This document shows positions 11,794-24,900 of a stretch of DNA of 64,000 nt, piece after piece (the first letter of the stretch is position 1; each line of letters starts with the position of its first letter). This stretch comes from Pratylenchus scribneri (Eukaryota; Nematoda; Chromadorea; Rhabditida; Pratylenchidae): contig JAQSEB010000112.1 in NCBI GenBank assembly GCA_030063045.1, forward strand, positions 310,001 to 374,000, written 5' to 3'. The notes under the pieces are model-generated. The model was given only the letters and a program-made list of their open reading frames with translations. It searched no databases and was not told the DNA's origin. The translations under genes were made by a program, and so were the position numbers.

Positions 11794-12669
11794 AGAAAAA
11801 AATTTATCGAGAGTATAATTAGAAAGATCATAATGATAATATTTAATTCATTTATCCATAATTCCATTGAATTTATCCATAAATTCTCATGCCAAAAAAA
11901 AACAATTTTAAGGCTGCAATAAATCTTATGGATAATTGAGATTGAGATTCCAAAATCCTAGTTTTTTAAAAAATATCTGGCTCTAAATCTTTTCTAGTGA
12001 TCAAATGTTGTTATGGCTAAGTTTTAGACGGAATGGGACGGTTAGTGGCGCGACCATTTAGTGGCGAAAGTTAATAGCTAGGCCCATAATGAAATTTTAT
12101 ATATCATTGAATAGAGCAAAAAAATTCTCTATCAGTCCATATAAAAATCAAATTTTAAAACATATTTTTAGATTTTTTAAAATTCAAAAACCTTCAAATT
12201 TGACAATATTTTGGCCACTTTTATTCAAAACATCATAAATTTTTCTATTAAAATAATATAAAATATATATCATTAGATAGATAATTCATTGCTCAAAAAC
12301 ATTCAATATGGTTTAGATTAAGATGAGTTTTAAAGCAAAAACTGATCCGCCACAAACCGGCCGGCCACAAACCGTCGCGTACCCGTTTTAAAAACTTAAA
12401 ATTGACAACTTTTTGGAACAAAACTGGGTAAATTGAATGAATTTTTGAGTAATTATTACCATATATACTCATTTAATTATCTATGGGGAAATTTTTAACT
12501 TTTCCTAAATTTAGAGAATTATTAGAGTGTTAGGAATTAAAGAGCATATACGGTATTTGAAAATAGAATATTGTAATTTATTTCAAAAATATTATCTATT
12601 TAAATATAAACAAAAATTAAAATTAAAATCAAATTTATTGAGATATGAAAATATTTACGCAGTAAAAAT
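11794..12669. other. Convergent intergenic region with a degenerate fold-back
   Basis: Lies between the 3' ends of the globin (plus) and GPCR (minus). An imperfect inverted repeat (gggacggttagtggcgcgac near 12038, right arm cacaaaccgtcgcgtaccc near 12367) suggests an old inverted-repeat element. No gene is seen. Confidence 0.45.
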
Positions 12670-14996
12670 TTATGGTGTAGAAATTTTAGTTATCAGCATT
12701 TTAGAATTAAGCTTCGTTTTGGTCTGTGAATTTGCTACAAATATTGCCGGCTTTGGACAAATCGAGTTGGACGGAGGATTTGTTTTTTGCCTTTTAAATA
12801 GTCTAAAAAACCAGCCAAATTCTTTCTTTAATGCCAATCGATGTTCAGAACTGAATTTTTTTAAATTAAAAAAGGAAAAAAAATTTTAAGAATATTTCAT
12901 ACAATTATAATTTACATTGAAATTATTTGTTTAAGTTGGGTGAAAAAATTTTAATTATTTTACATTTTAAAACGAGGTCATATAACGAACCTATGAAGGT
13001 TAGTAAAGTTTACGGTAGAGTAAGGGCTGCTTATAATTTGAAAAAGGTTTAAAAGAAAAATTTTTTTATTTTCTAAAAAATGCTTATTTTCGATAATAAA
13101 ATTTAATTAATTCTATAAATTTATTCGTCAAATAAATTAATTAAAATAATATCATCCATTAAAATGGATTAGGTTAACTAAAATAGATCATTCAATCGCT
13201 GATTTTACCTTGAAAAATAGAGGGCCGGCACTTCAATTGTGGAACAAAGAGAGGAGAAATAATTGACACAATAATAAAGTAAGGGTATTTGCTCCTCGGT
13301 CATATTGCCGCTCAGCAACGCAATAAAATGACGATAGGCAAGTAGTGTTATTAGCCAGCCAAAAGTTTGAATTGCGATGATCAGGAACAATGATTTGAAA
13401 ATTGGTTGACGATGGAAATATTCTGAAAATTTGTGTTTTTATACTTAATTGCCTTTTTTGAATTTTTTTGGCTTCCAATAGGAAAATATTGTTTTTTGCC
13501 AAACTTTTTTTTAATTTTTTTTGAAAAGTAAAAGACCCATTTTCGTTTCAGAATGGAACAAAATTTGCATTATGTGAACAAATTAATTTTTTAAGTGAAT
13601 TAGCTTTAAATTTAGCTAATTAGATATAATTATATATCACTTTATTAGAAAGAATTGCTTAGAAATAAAATAAGTGAATATGATAGCAATTCATACTTTT
13701 GACCAAATTTTTGAGCTTTTTTGTTGCTTGACCATAACTTTCTGGCCAATTATTATTTAGATCAATCATTTTGATATTAAAATATTAAAATAATATAATG
13801 ATATAATTGTTTAAAATATCTTAAAATAATGACAATGAGAAAATTCTATAAAACTTACCTTTCCTTCCCTCTCGTCCATCCCAAAGCAATTTGCCAAATA
13901 TGAAAAAATAGCACAAAATAGTGATCACATTAAATGCCAAATTCCAGTCAATTTTCAATTGTTTGTTGCCTAACAAATTCCCCCATGTGCAATTTGTTGG
14001 ACTAAAATCATTTTATTTCTATTTTATTTATAAAACACTTAAAATTACATATAAAAATTTTCCATCAAATTTTCGAAAATAAATGTGGCCAAATAGATGG
14101 GATATGTGGTGGCAATAGCCAACAATATTGGCAAATAGAGTATATTGCGTTTTTGATTATACCTTGAAAAAAATTATTTTTTATATTAATAATATTTACA
14201 CCGAATCAATTTTCAATGAATTAATCAAATATAATTTCCATTGGATTACTCTTTTAAATATTTTCAAAATGATTGATGAAAAATAATTGCCAAGAATGAC
14301 TAAAAACGAAAACTGCCCAATTTTGTTATATTTTTCCATTTTCTTTGGTCATATTTTTGATTTCACTAATTCTTTCTCAAAGCAGCTTAATTCTAATTAT
14401 AATATACATAAATTATACAAATATAATAAATCTTAAGACTATCAATCAACATGCAAAGTTTTCCAATAATTAAATCAGCTATTATATCCCAAAAATATGC
14501 TATGAACATAACCGAAAAATGTATTCATATTTTCCAATTTTCTGTTAATCTCTCTCACCAAATCGGATAAAATACACTCAACCATCGATCCAAGGCAACT
14601 GTCATTGTGAGTGGTGTTAACATAGAAGTCATCGACATTGGCACAATTTGGACGAATACACAGACATATAATGGCACATTGGGCAATGGGACAACCTTGA
14701 TGAGATAGGGCAGAATGATGATAAATTTGGAGCCGAGGCAGCATAAAAAATAGATAACCATTATTTTCATGCAATGGTTGCAATGCAATTTCCTTTATAA
14801 AAAGAAGGAAATTAATTTATAATGGAATTTTAGCATTTTTCAAATGCCATACCATATTTATTCTCATTAGATAAAAATATAATAATAAGCCTTACTTATA
14901 TTTGATGCTGACATAAATGAGTGCGATAAACAAAAATGCACCCAGCTGATCGAGCAACAAATTTACTGTGAAGGCAAAATTTTCAATTTGGGTCAT
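12670..14996 (-). CDS. Rhodopsin-like seven-transmembrane GPCR (328 aa)
   Basis: Minus-strand exons 14996-14896, 14792-14559, 14162-14049, 14001-13859, 13422-13209 and 12850-12670; every join is phase-consistent (2,2,2,1,2). The protein shows seven hydrophobic helices. TM3 ends with V-A-L-D-R-W-L-S-V-F-Y-P-I-W, a DRY-like motif. TM7 ends V-P-A-L-Y-F-S-S-S-E-H-R-L-A-L-K-K-E-F, the P-x-x-Y plus helix-8 pattern of class A receptors. The tail is Ser/Thr/Lys-rich. It resembles nematode peptide- or chemoreceptor-type receptors (FMRFamide-receptor-like or SRSX/SRW); the ligand is unknown. Because ATG 14996 directly follows an AG, one extra 5' exon upstream is possible. Confidence 0.82.
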
Positions 14997-15941
14997 CTAA
15001 AAAATTATAAATGTGCAAATTATGGAATTTTTAAAGAAAAATTTGATTTGTTTGAAAACATTTTGGCATTTTAAATTATATAAAATTTTAATTCCTCTGA
15101 ACTATTCTAAAAGTTCCTGCTCAAAATTGATTAAATTAATTTCATTTTAAATGATAATAAACGGAATGAATAGAAGGTTAATAATTCTTGAAAATTAAAT
15201 TTAGTGAACCTTAGGCATTGCACAAATTTTGCGAAAAGATCATTTTTTGCTTATATGGAAACTGGAAACTCAGAAATTAAAATAATATTTCTGTCTTTTT
15301 TAAAGTTTATTGTTACTAATTTAATTAACCGAGCATTTTTCATTTTCCATTAAATGGATTTATGTCATAAGAATTGTCTGTTGACAGGTGATTTTATTAG
15401 AGTTTCGGTAAATTAATTATGGAGAGATTTGTGAAATAAAGTGAACGGTTGATGTTTATATTATATTTCCGGATTTTTTGGAAAAAAAAATTTAAATAAT
15501 AAATATAAAATTTGAATTTATTATTTTTATAAAAATTAACAAAAATATGTAAATTATGAAATTTTTGTATGAGAAAATTTGAATATAATTTTCATTTAAA
15601 AATACTGCACTAAATTTAAATTCTCGATAATTATTAAAACGATTAGACATGACAAAATTCGATATTATTTATTCGAATTCGAAAGATAAATATTTTATGC
15701 TTTCATCCCATCTAATGACATTCTCATTTCCCAATGATTTTTGTCGTTGTAATTAGTAAGAAAAATTGCCAATTTTAGAAATAGGAGAATTCTTATATCA
15801 AATTTTTCATTGGCATTGATGGATTTGATAATGAACTTCAAATTAAAAACTATGCAAATAGAATTTTATGAAATTTTAGATGGAAACTCTATCGATTTAT
15901 AAACAAATGTTCTAAATGATTTTGAATTTATATTGGAATTT
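14997..15941. other. Spacer between two minus-strand genes
   Basis: AT-rich. It probably contains the promoter of the GPCR and the 3' UTR of the F-box-like gene. No feature is supported. Confidence 0.45.
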
Positions 15942-18900
15942 TCATTGTTCTGCCTTCTTTCGGCGTTGAATTATTAACTCAAGAATATGATCAGTTCTTC
16001 TTTCAAATTGCACAGCAACATCGAATACATAGGCACCATTTGTGGGTATATTTGCCAAAGTGAATTCCAATCCAAAATATTTTAATAATTTTGGATTTCC
16101 AAAATCATCCAATCCTTTCTCTTTAAATTTTGTTGTTTTTGCCGTTAAAATATGCAATTTTTTCTTATTAAATTTCATAAATGTTCCATCTTAATAAAAA
16201 ATAACTCAAATAGATTAATTAAATACTAATTTATATACCTTCTGGTATTCCTTGGCGACAAAAATTCCAAATTTTATGAATTGAAGGATTATAAAAGTTC
16301 TCTTCAACACTGATGTTGATTGTTTCAAGAAATTCGTCCGGTTGCCTAAAAATGAAATTTTTTAAAAATATTTAAGAACTCTATAACTTTGTATTGCCAA
16401 TAAAACTGATCAAAAAAGTGGCATAATCATCCGGAAAATCGTTAACATTATGTTTTATTTTCATATGTCGAAATTTGGTAAAGCGGGCGCCATAGCGAAT
16501 AAATCTGTCCAAATGCATGCACCAATGAATATTTTCTTTTGATTCAAGTTGTTCTCCATTTTGGATGAATCCATTAAATAAGCCTCGTGTATTTTCAAAA
16601 TTTTCAACTCCATCCAAAGGCTGTAAAATAAAATTGATTGGGGTTATTTTCGTCTTAAAAATTTGGCATGTCAAATTTCGGTGTACAAACAAAATAAAAG
16701 TGATATAAAAAAACATTTTATATCCCATTATATTATTGAATATTTTCGGTGGTTAATTAATTTTATTTAATATTATTTTCATTTAATTGCAGTTCAGTAT
16801 TAAATGTCATTATTATTATAGTTCACTTTTATTTGTTCATTCGAAATTAGATTTGCCAAAATTGCCAAGATGCTAATGGGTTAGGATATTTAAATTTAAA
16901 TAAATGAAATTTACCCAATAAATGACAGAATTTACTCAAATTTTTTTTGTGTCGAAAAATATTATATTTTTTGGGCCATATAATACAACTTGGCCATAAA
17001 TAAGCATTAGGTCCTAGGGTTAGATTCAGGCCAGGAATGGATTAGGAGCTAAAAAGGTAAAAAGGCTTATTAGGAAATTTTAAAGAAATTTGAATTGGCC
17101 AAGTTATATGGCCCCAAAAATATAATATTTTTCGACACGAACGAATTTGGGCAAATTTCAGTGTTTTTTTTTTGTATATTTAAATTAAAATATTATTATT
17201 AAAAATATTCTAAAAATTTTTCTATAAAATATTGATTTTCAAAACCTGCATCTTCCATCGTGTAAATTCAATCCATTTAACGAATTTCTTTGAATTATCA
17301 ATAATCATCAAAATTTCAAACCAATTCATTTTGTTCTCCACAACAAATTTCAGCTCATTTGTATCATCTTCATCTTTATATTTAGTTTCATACATTTCAC
17401 CATTATGAATGCGCAAAATTCGGCCATCTTCTGTTTTCAATTCAACAGAATCATAGAAAATATAAGGATTGTTTTCAATTCGATACTCTTTCTTATTGAA
17501 TAATTGCTTTAAAAATGGAGGGAATATTGCCTCCTCAAACTCAAATTCCAAATATACAAATGGAAGCATCAATTGTGGTGAACTGAAATTTACAAATATA
17601 TGAAAATTCATTTAATTATAAATTAATTTTTCTTTAGTATATTTTATATCACATACGTATAAATATTATATGTGTGCAGACTGCAGATGTGAAAAGTGAA
17701 GATTCCTCCCTTATACGATAATTAGGGTTAGGGTTATGCGAGAAGATAACAAATTCCCTAAAAAGTAAATACCATCCAAAAAACTGCACACAGATAATAC
17801 ATAGATAATTTTAGTAATTTGGATAATGGATACCATTGTATGGCCTTAATAAAAGGTTTTTTTATTAGTACTAGATAAGTGGATTTAAATGAAAAATCTT
17901 GATAAAACCAGGTAAAATAGATCAAATCCGATAGTTTATGTTTTAGAATACAACTTTCTAGTCAGAAAAGGCTCTAGAGGAAAAATTGATATGAAACTTT
18001 TATTAATAAGCTTTAATAAGAGATATTTTATGCGTCAAATTTAGGTTTCTAAAATCAATTTTGATGTCTTAAGAAAATTATTGAAAAAAAAACAATTCTC
18101 AAATTGATAAATTTAATTCAAAAGCAAGCAATTTTAAACAATTTATATCCAATTTATAACCTTGAATTTGCCAAATTCAAGAGCAGTTCTTCTATAAAAT
18201 TTTTTGGTATCCCAACAATTCGAGCCTCCCCATCCGTGTATAAAGATCGACTCGATGTCATCGCAGCGCCATAACGTAATAATGCATCAAATTGCGGTTT
18301 CCATTCAAAATCATTGAAAATCTTCAATTTCGTACGATCATTTTCCTCTTCAAATTGTTCTTCCTCATCATCATAATCATGAATAATCATCCTAGGATCT
18401 TCCAAGTCCAATGTTTCAATAAATTCATTGAGGGACTAAAATAATGATCAAAAAATTTATTTTTCCTCTGGACAATTATTTAATTCTGATAATTGTGCTC
18501 ATATTTAATTTTAGCCTATTTTTAACTCATAATTAGCATATATTTTAATTCTATGATATTATTTTTTATAATGTATTTATTTAGCCAAATATTGTCATTT
18601 ATCAAAAATATTGAAATATAAAATTTTGGTTACTAGGGTTGTCAAAAATACTTTCCAATTTCAAAATATCGATGTAATTTAAAATCGAAATAGAAATTTT
18701 AAGCAAAAACCGTAATTGAATAGTGACATTCTTTTAGAAGAAAACCGGCTTTTGTGAAAATACCGGTATAAACCATATTTGGACAACACTAGTTATATCC
18801 AAATCTAAATAGTAAACTACGATTTTTCTTTTATTTATATGATAATTTTTCGGCAAAATTTAATGAGCATTCTACACACATTTGGATAGCCATAATTTTG

Positions 18901-19163
18901 GGGCACAAAATGCATTTTTGACAATTATGATTAATTAATTTGATAAATATGTTTTTTTTTCCAAAAAGCATATATAATATCTTAAAAACCTTTTTAAGCC
19001 GTTGAATTGTTTGTCGCATTCTGGGCGAATTATTTTGGTAAATTGCCCGGGTGGGAACATTCACCAAAACATTGATGGCATCGGCCAATGGTAAACATTT
19101 ATGCATTTCAGCCAGTAATTCAGGCGGCAATCGAAGCCGAAATTGTTTTGATGAATTTTCCAT
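15942..19163 (-). CDS. F-box-like protein (457 aa)
   Basis: Exons on minus: 19163-18990, 18435-18161, 17582-17246, 16620-16388, 16345-16239 and 16189-15942; phases 0,2,0,2,1 agree. The N terminus (FRLRLPPELLAEMHKCLP ...) matches the start of an F-box (L-P-x-E-L-L-x-x-x-x-x-x-L). After an acidic linker (D-D-E-E-E-Q-F-E-E-E) the rest is alpha/beta with segments L-L-R-Y-G-A-A and I-R-Y-G-A-R that resemble each other. It ends with F-E-R-R-T-D-H-I-L-E-L-I-I-Q-R-R-K-K. Such lineage-expanded F-box proteins are common in tylenchid nematodes and would recruit substrates to SCF ubiquitin ligases (family knowledge). An alternative start inside exon 4 at 16728 would give a short signal-like N terminus, but the phase-matched acceptor tttacag at 16621 favours one long gene. 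Confidence 0.6.
16952..17142. repeat. Palindromic element in F-box gene intron 3
   Basis: Left arm gtcgaaaaatattatatttt ... aacttggcc, right arm ggccaagttatatggcc ... atataatatttttcgac. No coding content. Confidence 0.65.
18632..18797. repeat. Fold-back element in F-box gene intron 1
   Basis: actagggttgtcaaaaata at the left, atttggacaacactagt at the right; MITE-like, about 160 bp. Confidence 0.5.
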
Positions 19164-19346
19164 CGAGTAATTAATTAGTCAGATAATTGACAAATCAAAT
19201 TGTGCAAATTTTGTTTAATTTTTATAAATTTATTCTTAATAGACTATAAATATATTATCGAAATTCACAAAAATATTTCTTTGGCCAAATTATATGACTC
19301 TTTTATTAAGATGGCATCAAAACAATCCCTCAATGGATTATACTTA

Positions 19347-20272
19347 CAAGGGAAGGTACCCAAGTGAATGTGGGATTTTGAAACAAGACCGAGCTATTTT
19401 TGTAAATTATATATGGTTTACTGGCAAAAGTGAAGTCCTTTTTTCCTGAATGGACCTCCCCTCTGAGATATGGCCATAAAACATGCTTTATCTGCTTATT
19501 TGGCCCTAATTCATATCTCCTCATGGAATGAACCAAATAATATGATTTAAACGTCATTTTATAGAGAATTTAATGCTCTTTCATTTTTGTAAATACATTA
19601 GGGGTCTAGAAATTTTTTGAAATTTTTTATCGATTTTTTCTGAAAATACCAAATTTGGCCAATTTTCAATGGGCCATAACTCGGTTAAATGGAATCTATG
19701 GACTTTGGCCCAATTATCTTTTTTGATCTCCATATCATAAAGTATTTTTGTGCAAATTTTCAGATTTTTCTGCTAACCTGAAAATTCTTGCGATTTCGCT
19801 ATGCTAGGCCTGTAATAGGCAAAATACCTTGAATTTTCAGGTTAACAGAAAAATCTGAAAATTTGCATAAAGATACCTTATTATATGGAGATCAAAAAAG
19901 ATAATTGGGCCAAAGTCCATAGATTCCATTTAACCGAGTTATGGCCCATTGAAAATTGGCCAAATTTGGTATTTTCAGAAAAAAATCGATAAAAAATTTC
20001 AAAAAATTTCTAGACCCCTAATGTATTTACAAAAATGAAAAAGCATTAAATTCTCTATAAAATGACGTTTAAATCATATTATTTGGTTCATTCCATGAGG
20101 AGATATGAATTAGGGCCAAATAAGCAGATAAAGCATGTTTTATGGCCATATCTCAGAGGGGAGGTCCATTCAGGAAAAAAGGACTTCACTTTTGCCAGTA
20201 AACCATATATAATTTACAAAAATAGCTCGGTCTTGTTTCAAAATCCCACATTCACTTGGGTACCTTCCCTTG
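19347..20272. mobile_element. Near-perfect 926-bp palindromic transposon (TTA target duplication)
   Basis: The two arms, each about 450 bp, are reverse complements almost base for base; they start CAAGGGAAGGTACCCAAGTG at the left and end with its complement. A short asymmetric centre lies around 19795-19830. TTA is present directly outside both ends (19344-19346 and 20273-20275), a three-base target duplication of the kind made by PIF/Harbinger-type elements. The same 75-residue ORF appears in each arm only because of the symmetry. There is no transposase; it is a fold-back or MITE-like element. Confidence 0.8.
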
Positions 20273-20275
20273 TTA

Positions 20276-21935
20276 GCATTAAATTTTAAAAAGTTATGAT
20301 GTGGCAAATTTAGCAAAGAATATTCAAAATGTGGCTTGTTGCCTCTAAAATGCGCGGCACCAATTTTACTTTGGGCAATTATTCAAATTGTTGGCATTCT
20401 CTCATTTTTTGTCGAATCATTAAGAATAGAACAATGAAAAACGGGTAAATTGTAAAAAAAAAAAAACAAATATCCAAAATTTATATATGCTGAAAAAATA
20501 TTTTTCGTTTATATACTTTGCAATAATAATTTTCTTAGATTTTATGCTTTTACTCTAAATCATTAATTAATGTTTGATTCAGATTCTGATCAATGCAAAT
20601 TGATTTTTTTTATCAATTTGATGAGTTGGAAGAGGCGATGGAAGTCACAAAGATTTAAAATATAAATTCAAAAAATCTCAATGGATAAAATGGCCGTTTA
20701 TTTTAGTGTCATTCATTAGTTCGGAATTCGGATTCGAGCCTACTATAATTTTACCATCGATTTTATTTTTTGAATAAATGAATTGAACGAAGTTACTTTC
20801 TAAAGAAAAAAAACACTTTTTAATCAAATTATTTAATTTAAAATTATTCATAAATTTTTAATCTTTCACAATATTTATTATTATTATTATTCAGCGGCGT
20901 TTTTTTTCCCTCTGCGGGTTAAAATTCGGTGTTGCATTGTGAACAGAGCGGGTTTTGCGGGAACCCGCCGAGCGTTTTCCCGCTGCATTGTGATTCCAGG
21001 GTTAATTCAGGAATTTTATCAGTATCGATCGATTTCTCCTATTTTATTTAGATGATTAAAACAAAAAAGCAAAATTTGCCATTTTCTTTAAATATTTTAA
21101 AGAAATTCCTTATTATATTATTTTCGATTTTTTACTGATTTTTATCAAAATTTCGTAAAAGCTGAAACGTAATTTCAGTGCCAAAAACGGCCCAAATTTC
21201 GGACCGAAACAAAAGTAATCGCAAATCGATCCCATCACTATTCTCATCCCCCCTCCCTACTATCTTCTCATTTTCTTGGCCAATTCAAAGACAACTATCC
21301 CTAAAACATTTACATGCCCATGGCCAATATTCCCCCCCCCCCCTATTCCCATATCCCTTCTCCTTTCAAATCCATAAGCCAGATATTCGATTTTTCTCCC
21401 CTCAATTTCTCTCCATCGTTTCATTCCAATGAAAAAATCAATCCAATGGAATAATTGGCCATTTTTAGAATAATAATTATAATTATTAAACTGACTAATT
21501 TCAGCACCAAATTTGATTTTCACAGCTCACTTATAGGTAGATTTGATCCGAATCCCTAATTAAACCCATCTCAAAATCTAAAATCTTAACCACCCCCTGC
21601 CCTCTCCCCTCTCCCACATTGGTAGATCTTCGGGAAAGAAATAAATTGAAATACTCCTTACAAAGTGCGCTATTGAAAATATTTAATTTTTAAATATGAA
21701 ATTTTTGCGGTATTTTGATCCTTGAGCACTAATCTATAAATCCATTTTGCAATTTCTTGCCACTTTATTAAAATATTGCCGATATTTAATATATTGCCAA
21801 TAGGTCTAAAGTATTTCTGACTTTCAGCATCTGCTGCTTTTAATTTCAATAATTTTATCTCAATCAATTTGAAATTTTCTTATTCATTTTTCCTCATTTT
21901 AAGCAATTACCCAAATTAAACTTCCTAGTGAACAA
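20276..21935. other. Intergenic with GC-rich fold-back near 20900-21000 and a poly-C tract
   Basis: Around 20894-21003 a GC-rich island contains ttgcattgtgaacagagcgg and cccgctgcattgtgattcc, plus gcgggttttgcgggaacccg that can fold. A run of C lies near 21340. No gene is recognised. It forms the upstream region of the next gene. Confidence 0.45.
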
Positions 21936-24900
21936 ATGTCAAAGAAATTTTCGAACAAAATTATTGCCATTTCATCAACGCTAATTGCATTTTTATTTAT
22001 TCTGAATATCGAAGCTAAGACCTTTGGTATAAATATAATTATTTAAATATTAATACTGATGTTATTTATGAATTATCCAGGAATTGAGAAATCAGAAATC
22101 CCACTTCAATATGTGAAATTTTTGACTGAGAATGAAGACGGATCAAACGATTATATTCAATGGCAAATTGGCGCATTTATGATTGATGAAATTATTTTAA
22201 ATGAAATTGGCAAATTCAAAGAAATTGACAAAAATGATCGGATTGAAAAATTTGAACGGAAATTTAACAAATATAAGGAAATGAAAAATAAAATGAAAAG
22301 GAAGAAGATTATGAAATATGGATGGGAAGAAGTGTGGAAACTTTTTAGTGAATTAATTTCTGATGAATATTTTGAAGAACAAATTTTGAAATTGTATAAA
22401 TTTGAAGAAGAAAAATGGAAAAAGATAAAAGAAATTCAAAATTGGAACGCAATGAGAGAGGAAGAACAAAATGGAATAATTGAATGGAATTTGAAATTAT
22501 TGATCCAAAAATTTCATCAAAATGAAATGGAAAAATTGTTATTAAATCAAAGTGAATTATTGAAAGCAATTCAACAAATGAACATTGATAGCAATAATAA
22601 AAATTTAACGGATGCAAAGAAGGCCGAAATAGAGGAAATAAAGAGGAAAAAATTCGAAATTATGAAAATGGGGATGCGCAAAATGGTCGGAGCCGAATGG
22701 ACATTTAAGCATTTGGAAAAAAAGGAGCCAATTTTGATGAGATTTGGTCAGTTTTATTAGCAATGATTTAATATATTTTCAAGGGATCATCTCCCAAATA
22801 ACAGAAATCCGCTCAATTAGCAGATGAATAAATAAATTCCTTGACGATCAATTATATAGGAATAATATGGGAAGAAGATAATAATAATAATAATTGCCTT
22901 ATTTATTACTACGCACAATTGTTCGCCTTCATTACATATTTACCTTCAAGTTCAAACCCATTCTCTTTTAATAACTTTTAAACTTAAATAATAAAATGGG
23001 TCTAAAAGAACTACCAACATTCATTGACCTTTCTCTGATGGATTAATTTTTACTTCCATTATGAATTATCCAGAGTATAATAATATTTCAAAAACTTCCC
23101 ATAGCTCGTCTTAGACCTCATTTCTTGGTTGGCCGACACTTGCGGACGAAATGGTCTGGTGCCGAAGGTGTTAAAGCTTACAGCTGGAGTGGAATTGTTC
23201 ATAGGATATTATTAGGATTAAATTAGCTACAAAATGACATCAAAAGTTTTGGTCAATGTTGAATTTTCACTGAGTTATGGCCAAAAAACCGTTGATTTAA
23301 TTAAAATTGCGATTTTGACGGTTTTTTGGCCATAACTCGCTGAATATTCAACATTGGCCAATGCTTTTGATGTCATTTTATAGTTAATTTTATGCCTTAT
23401 AATATGCCATAAACAATTCCACAATAGCATTACCACCATCGGCGCCAGACCGTTTCGTCCGCAAGTGTCGGGTCCGCAAGTGTCGCAATACGCATCTCTT
23501 TTCCTCACTCCTTTTTTTCGGCTCAATTCTCAGGTGCGATATCTTAAAAATGTGGTAAAATTACTGAGTAAAATTACTCTGGTAAAAATACTAAGTAAAT
23601 TTACCAGAAGTTGCTAGTAAATCCGTATCTTAAAAAATTTACCTCATTCTTATGTTTTTACCAGTAAGTTTACTTTTATCAATAGAAGCTGGTAAAATGA
23701 TAACCGAGCCCCCTATCGCGGTTAAAATTTTACCAGCAACTCCTAGTAAAGTTACCAGTTACCTTCTTTTTAAGATGCGGGTTAAAAAGTTGCTGGTAAA
23801 TGGTACGTTTACCAAGGTAAACTTACCAGAAACTCGAGGTAAATTTACCACATTTTTAAAATACGACTTTTACCCTGAAAAAGAAGTTGGTAACTGGTAA
23901 ATTTACCATTACCTCGTTTTTAAGATGCGGGCCCAGGTCATCGTTTCAAGGGAAAAACGAGGATAATAAGCTTATCTCTCGTCTTTTTTCCTTCATTGTT
24001 TTTTCTTCGTTGGTTCATCTTTTTTCTTCGGGAATAAGACTAACTAAGAAGAATGTGAAGACAAATACTAAACGTTTTTAGAACATTCCAGAATGTAGTT
24101 ATTTATTATTATCAAATCGCGATCATTTTCTCATTCCTGAAAAGTATATTTTTTTTCCCCTGTTTTCACAGATATCATTGAACCGACTGAATTGCTCAGA
24201 ATATATAAACAAATTTTATCTGTGTCAACTAATAAAACAAAACAGGAAGAATATGAAGAACGACTGGGAATAGCCATAGTCTTTAGAGAAGTATGGAAAT
24301 TGAGGAATATTAAACCTGGCTTACGAGATTCATTGAAAGAATTATGGAAATTTTATTTAAGCGGTGAAATATCAAAGGAAAAGAAAACGATGGAAGAGAA
24401 ATTGTTGGACAAATGGGTGGAATTGAAAACAGGCATTTTCAGTCCTAAAGATGATTTTGAGAAATTCGAATGTAAAATTACAAAGCATGAATGTGCGGAG
24501 GAAATACACAAAATGCATAAGGAACAATTTCTTAAAATATTCGAAAATGAAAGAGAGGAATTCATGAAATTCCTGGATGAAAATGTGGGAAGCAGGGCGA
24601 GAATATTGAGATTATTTGGAAGGCAATGGGAACTTGAAAGCACCATCGACCAAATATTCATTACTGGCAATGAAATGACTGAAATGTTACGAATTGGTAA
24701 TAATTAATTGTTTTTATTAATTGTTTTTTATTTGAATGATTTAACGGACAATTAGGCACCAGCCATATTTGAACAATTTGGCACCTGTTAAAATCGGTCT
24801 TTTGCTATTGGGCATAGACAATTCGGTACCGATCCCGGAACTAAGTCAAAAACCTTCCTGGCGAGTCTAATTTAATCCCATCCTAGCCTAAACCAATTGC

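Noticed and set aside
12527..12889. 120-residue plus-strand ORF
   Set aside because: Antisense to the last exon of the GPCR, whose minus-strand reading joins in phase to the other exons.
16381..16728. Separate secreted gene starting at 16728 (signal-like N terminus)
   Set aside because: A strong tttacag acceptor at 16621 joins the downstream part in phase to the upstream F-box exons, giving one consistent gene; kept only as an alternative.
19330..20289. Two identical 75-residue ORFs on opposite strands
   Set aside because: They are mirror images caused by the arms of the palindromic element.
23652..24081. Overlapping ORFs of 82 and 64 residues
   Set aside because: They arise from the ggtaaa/ttacca repeat tract in an intron.
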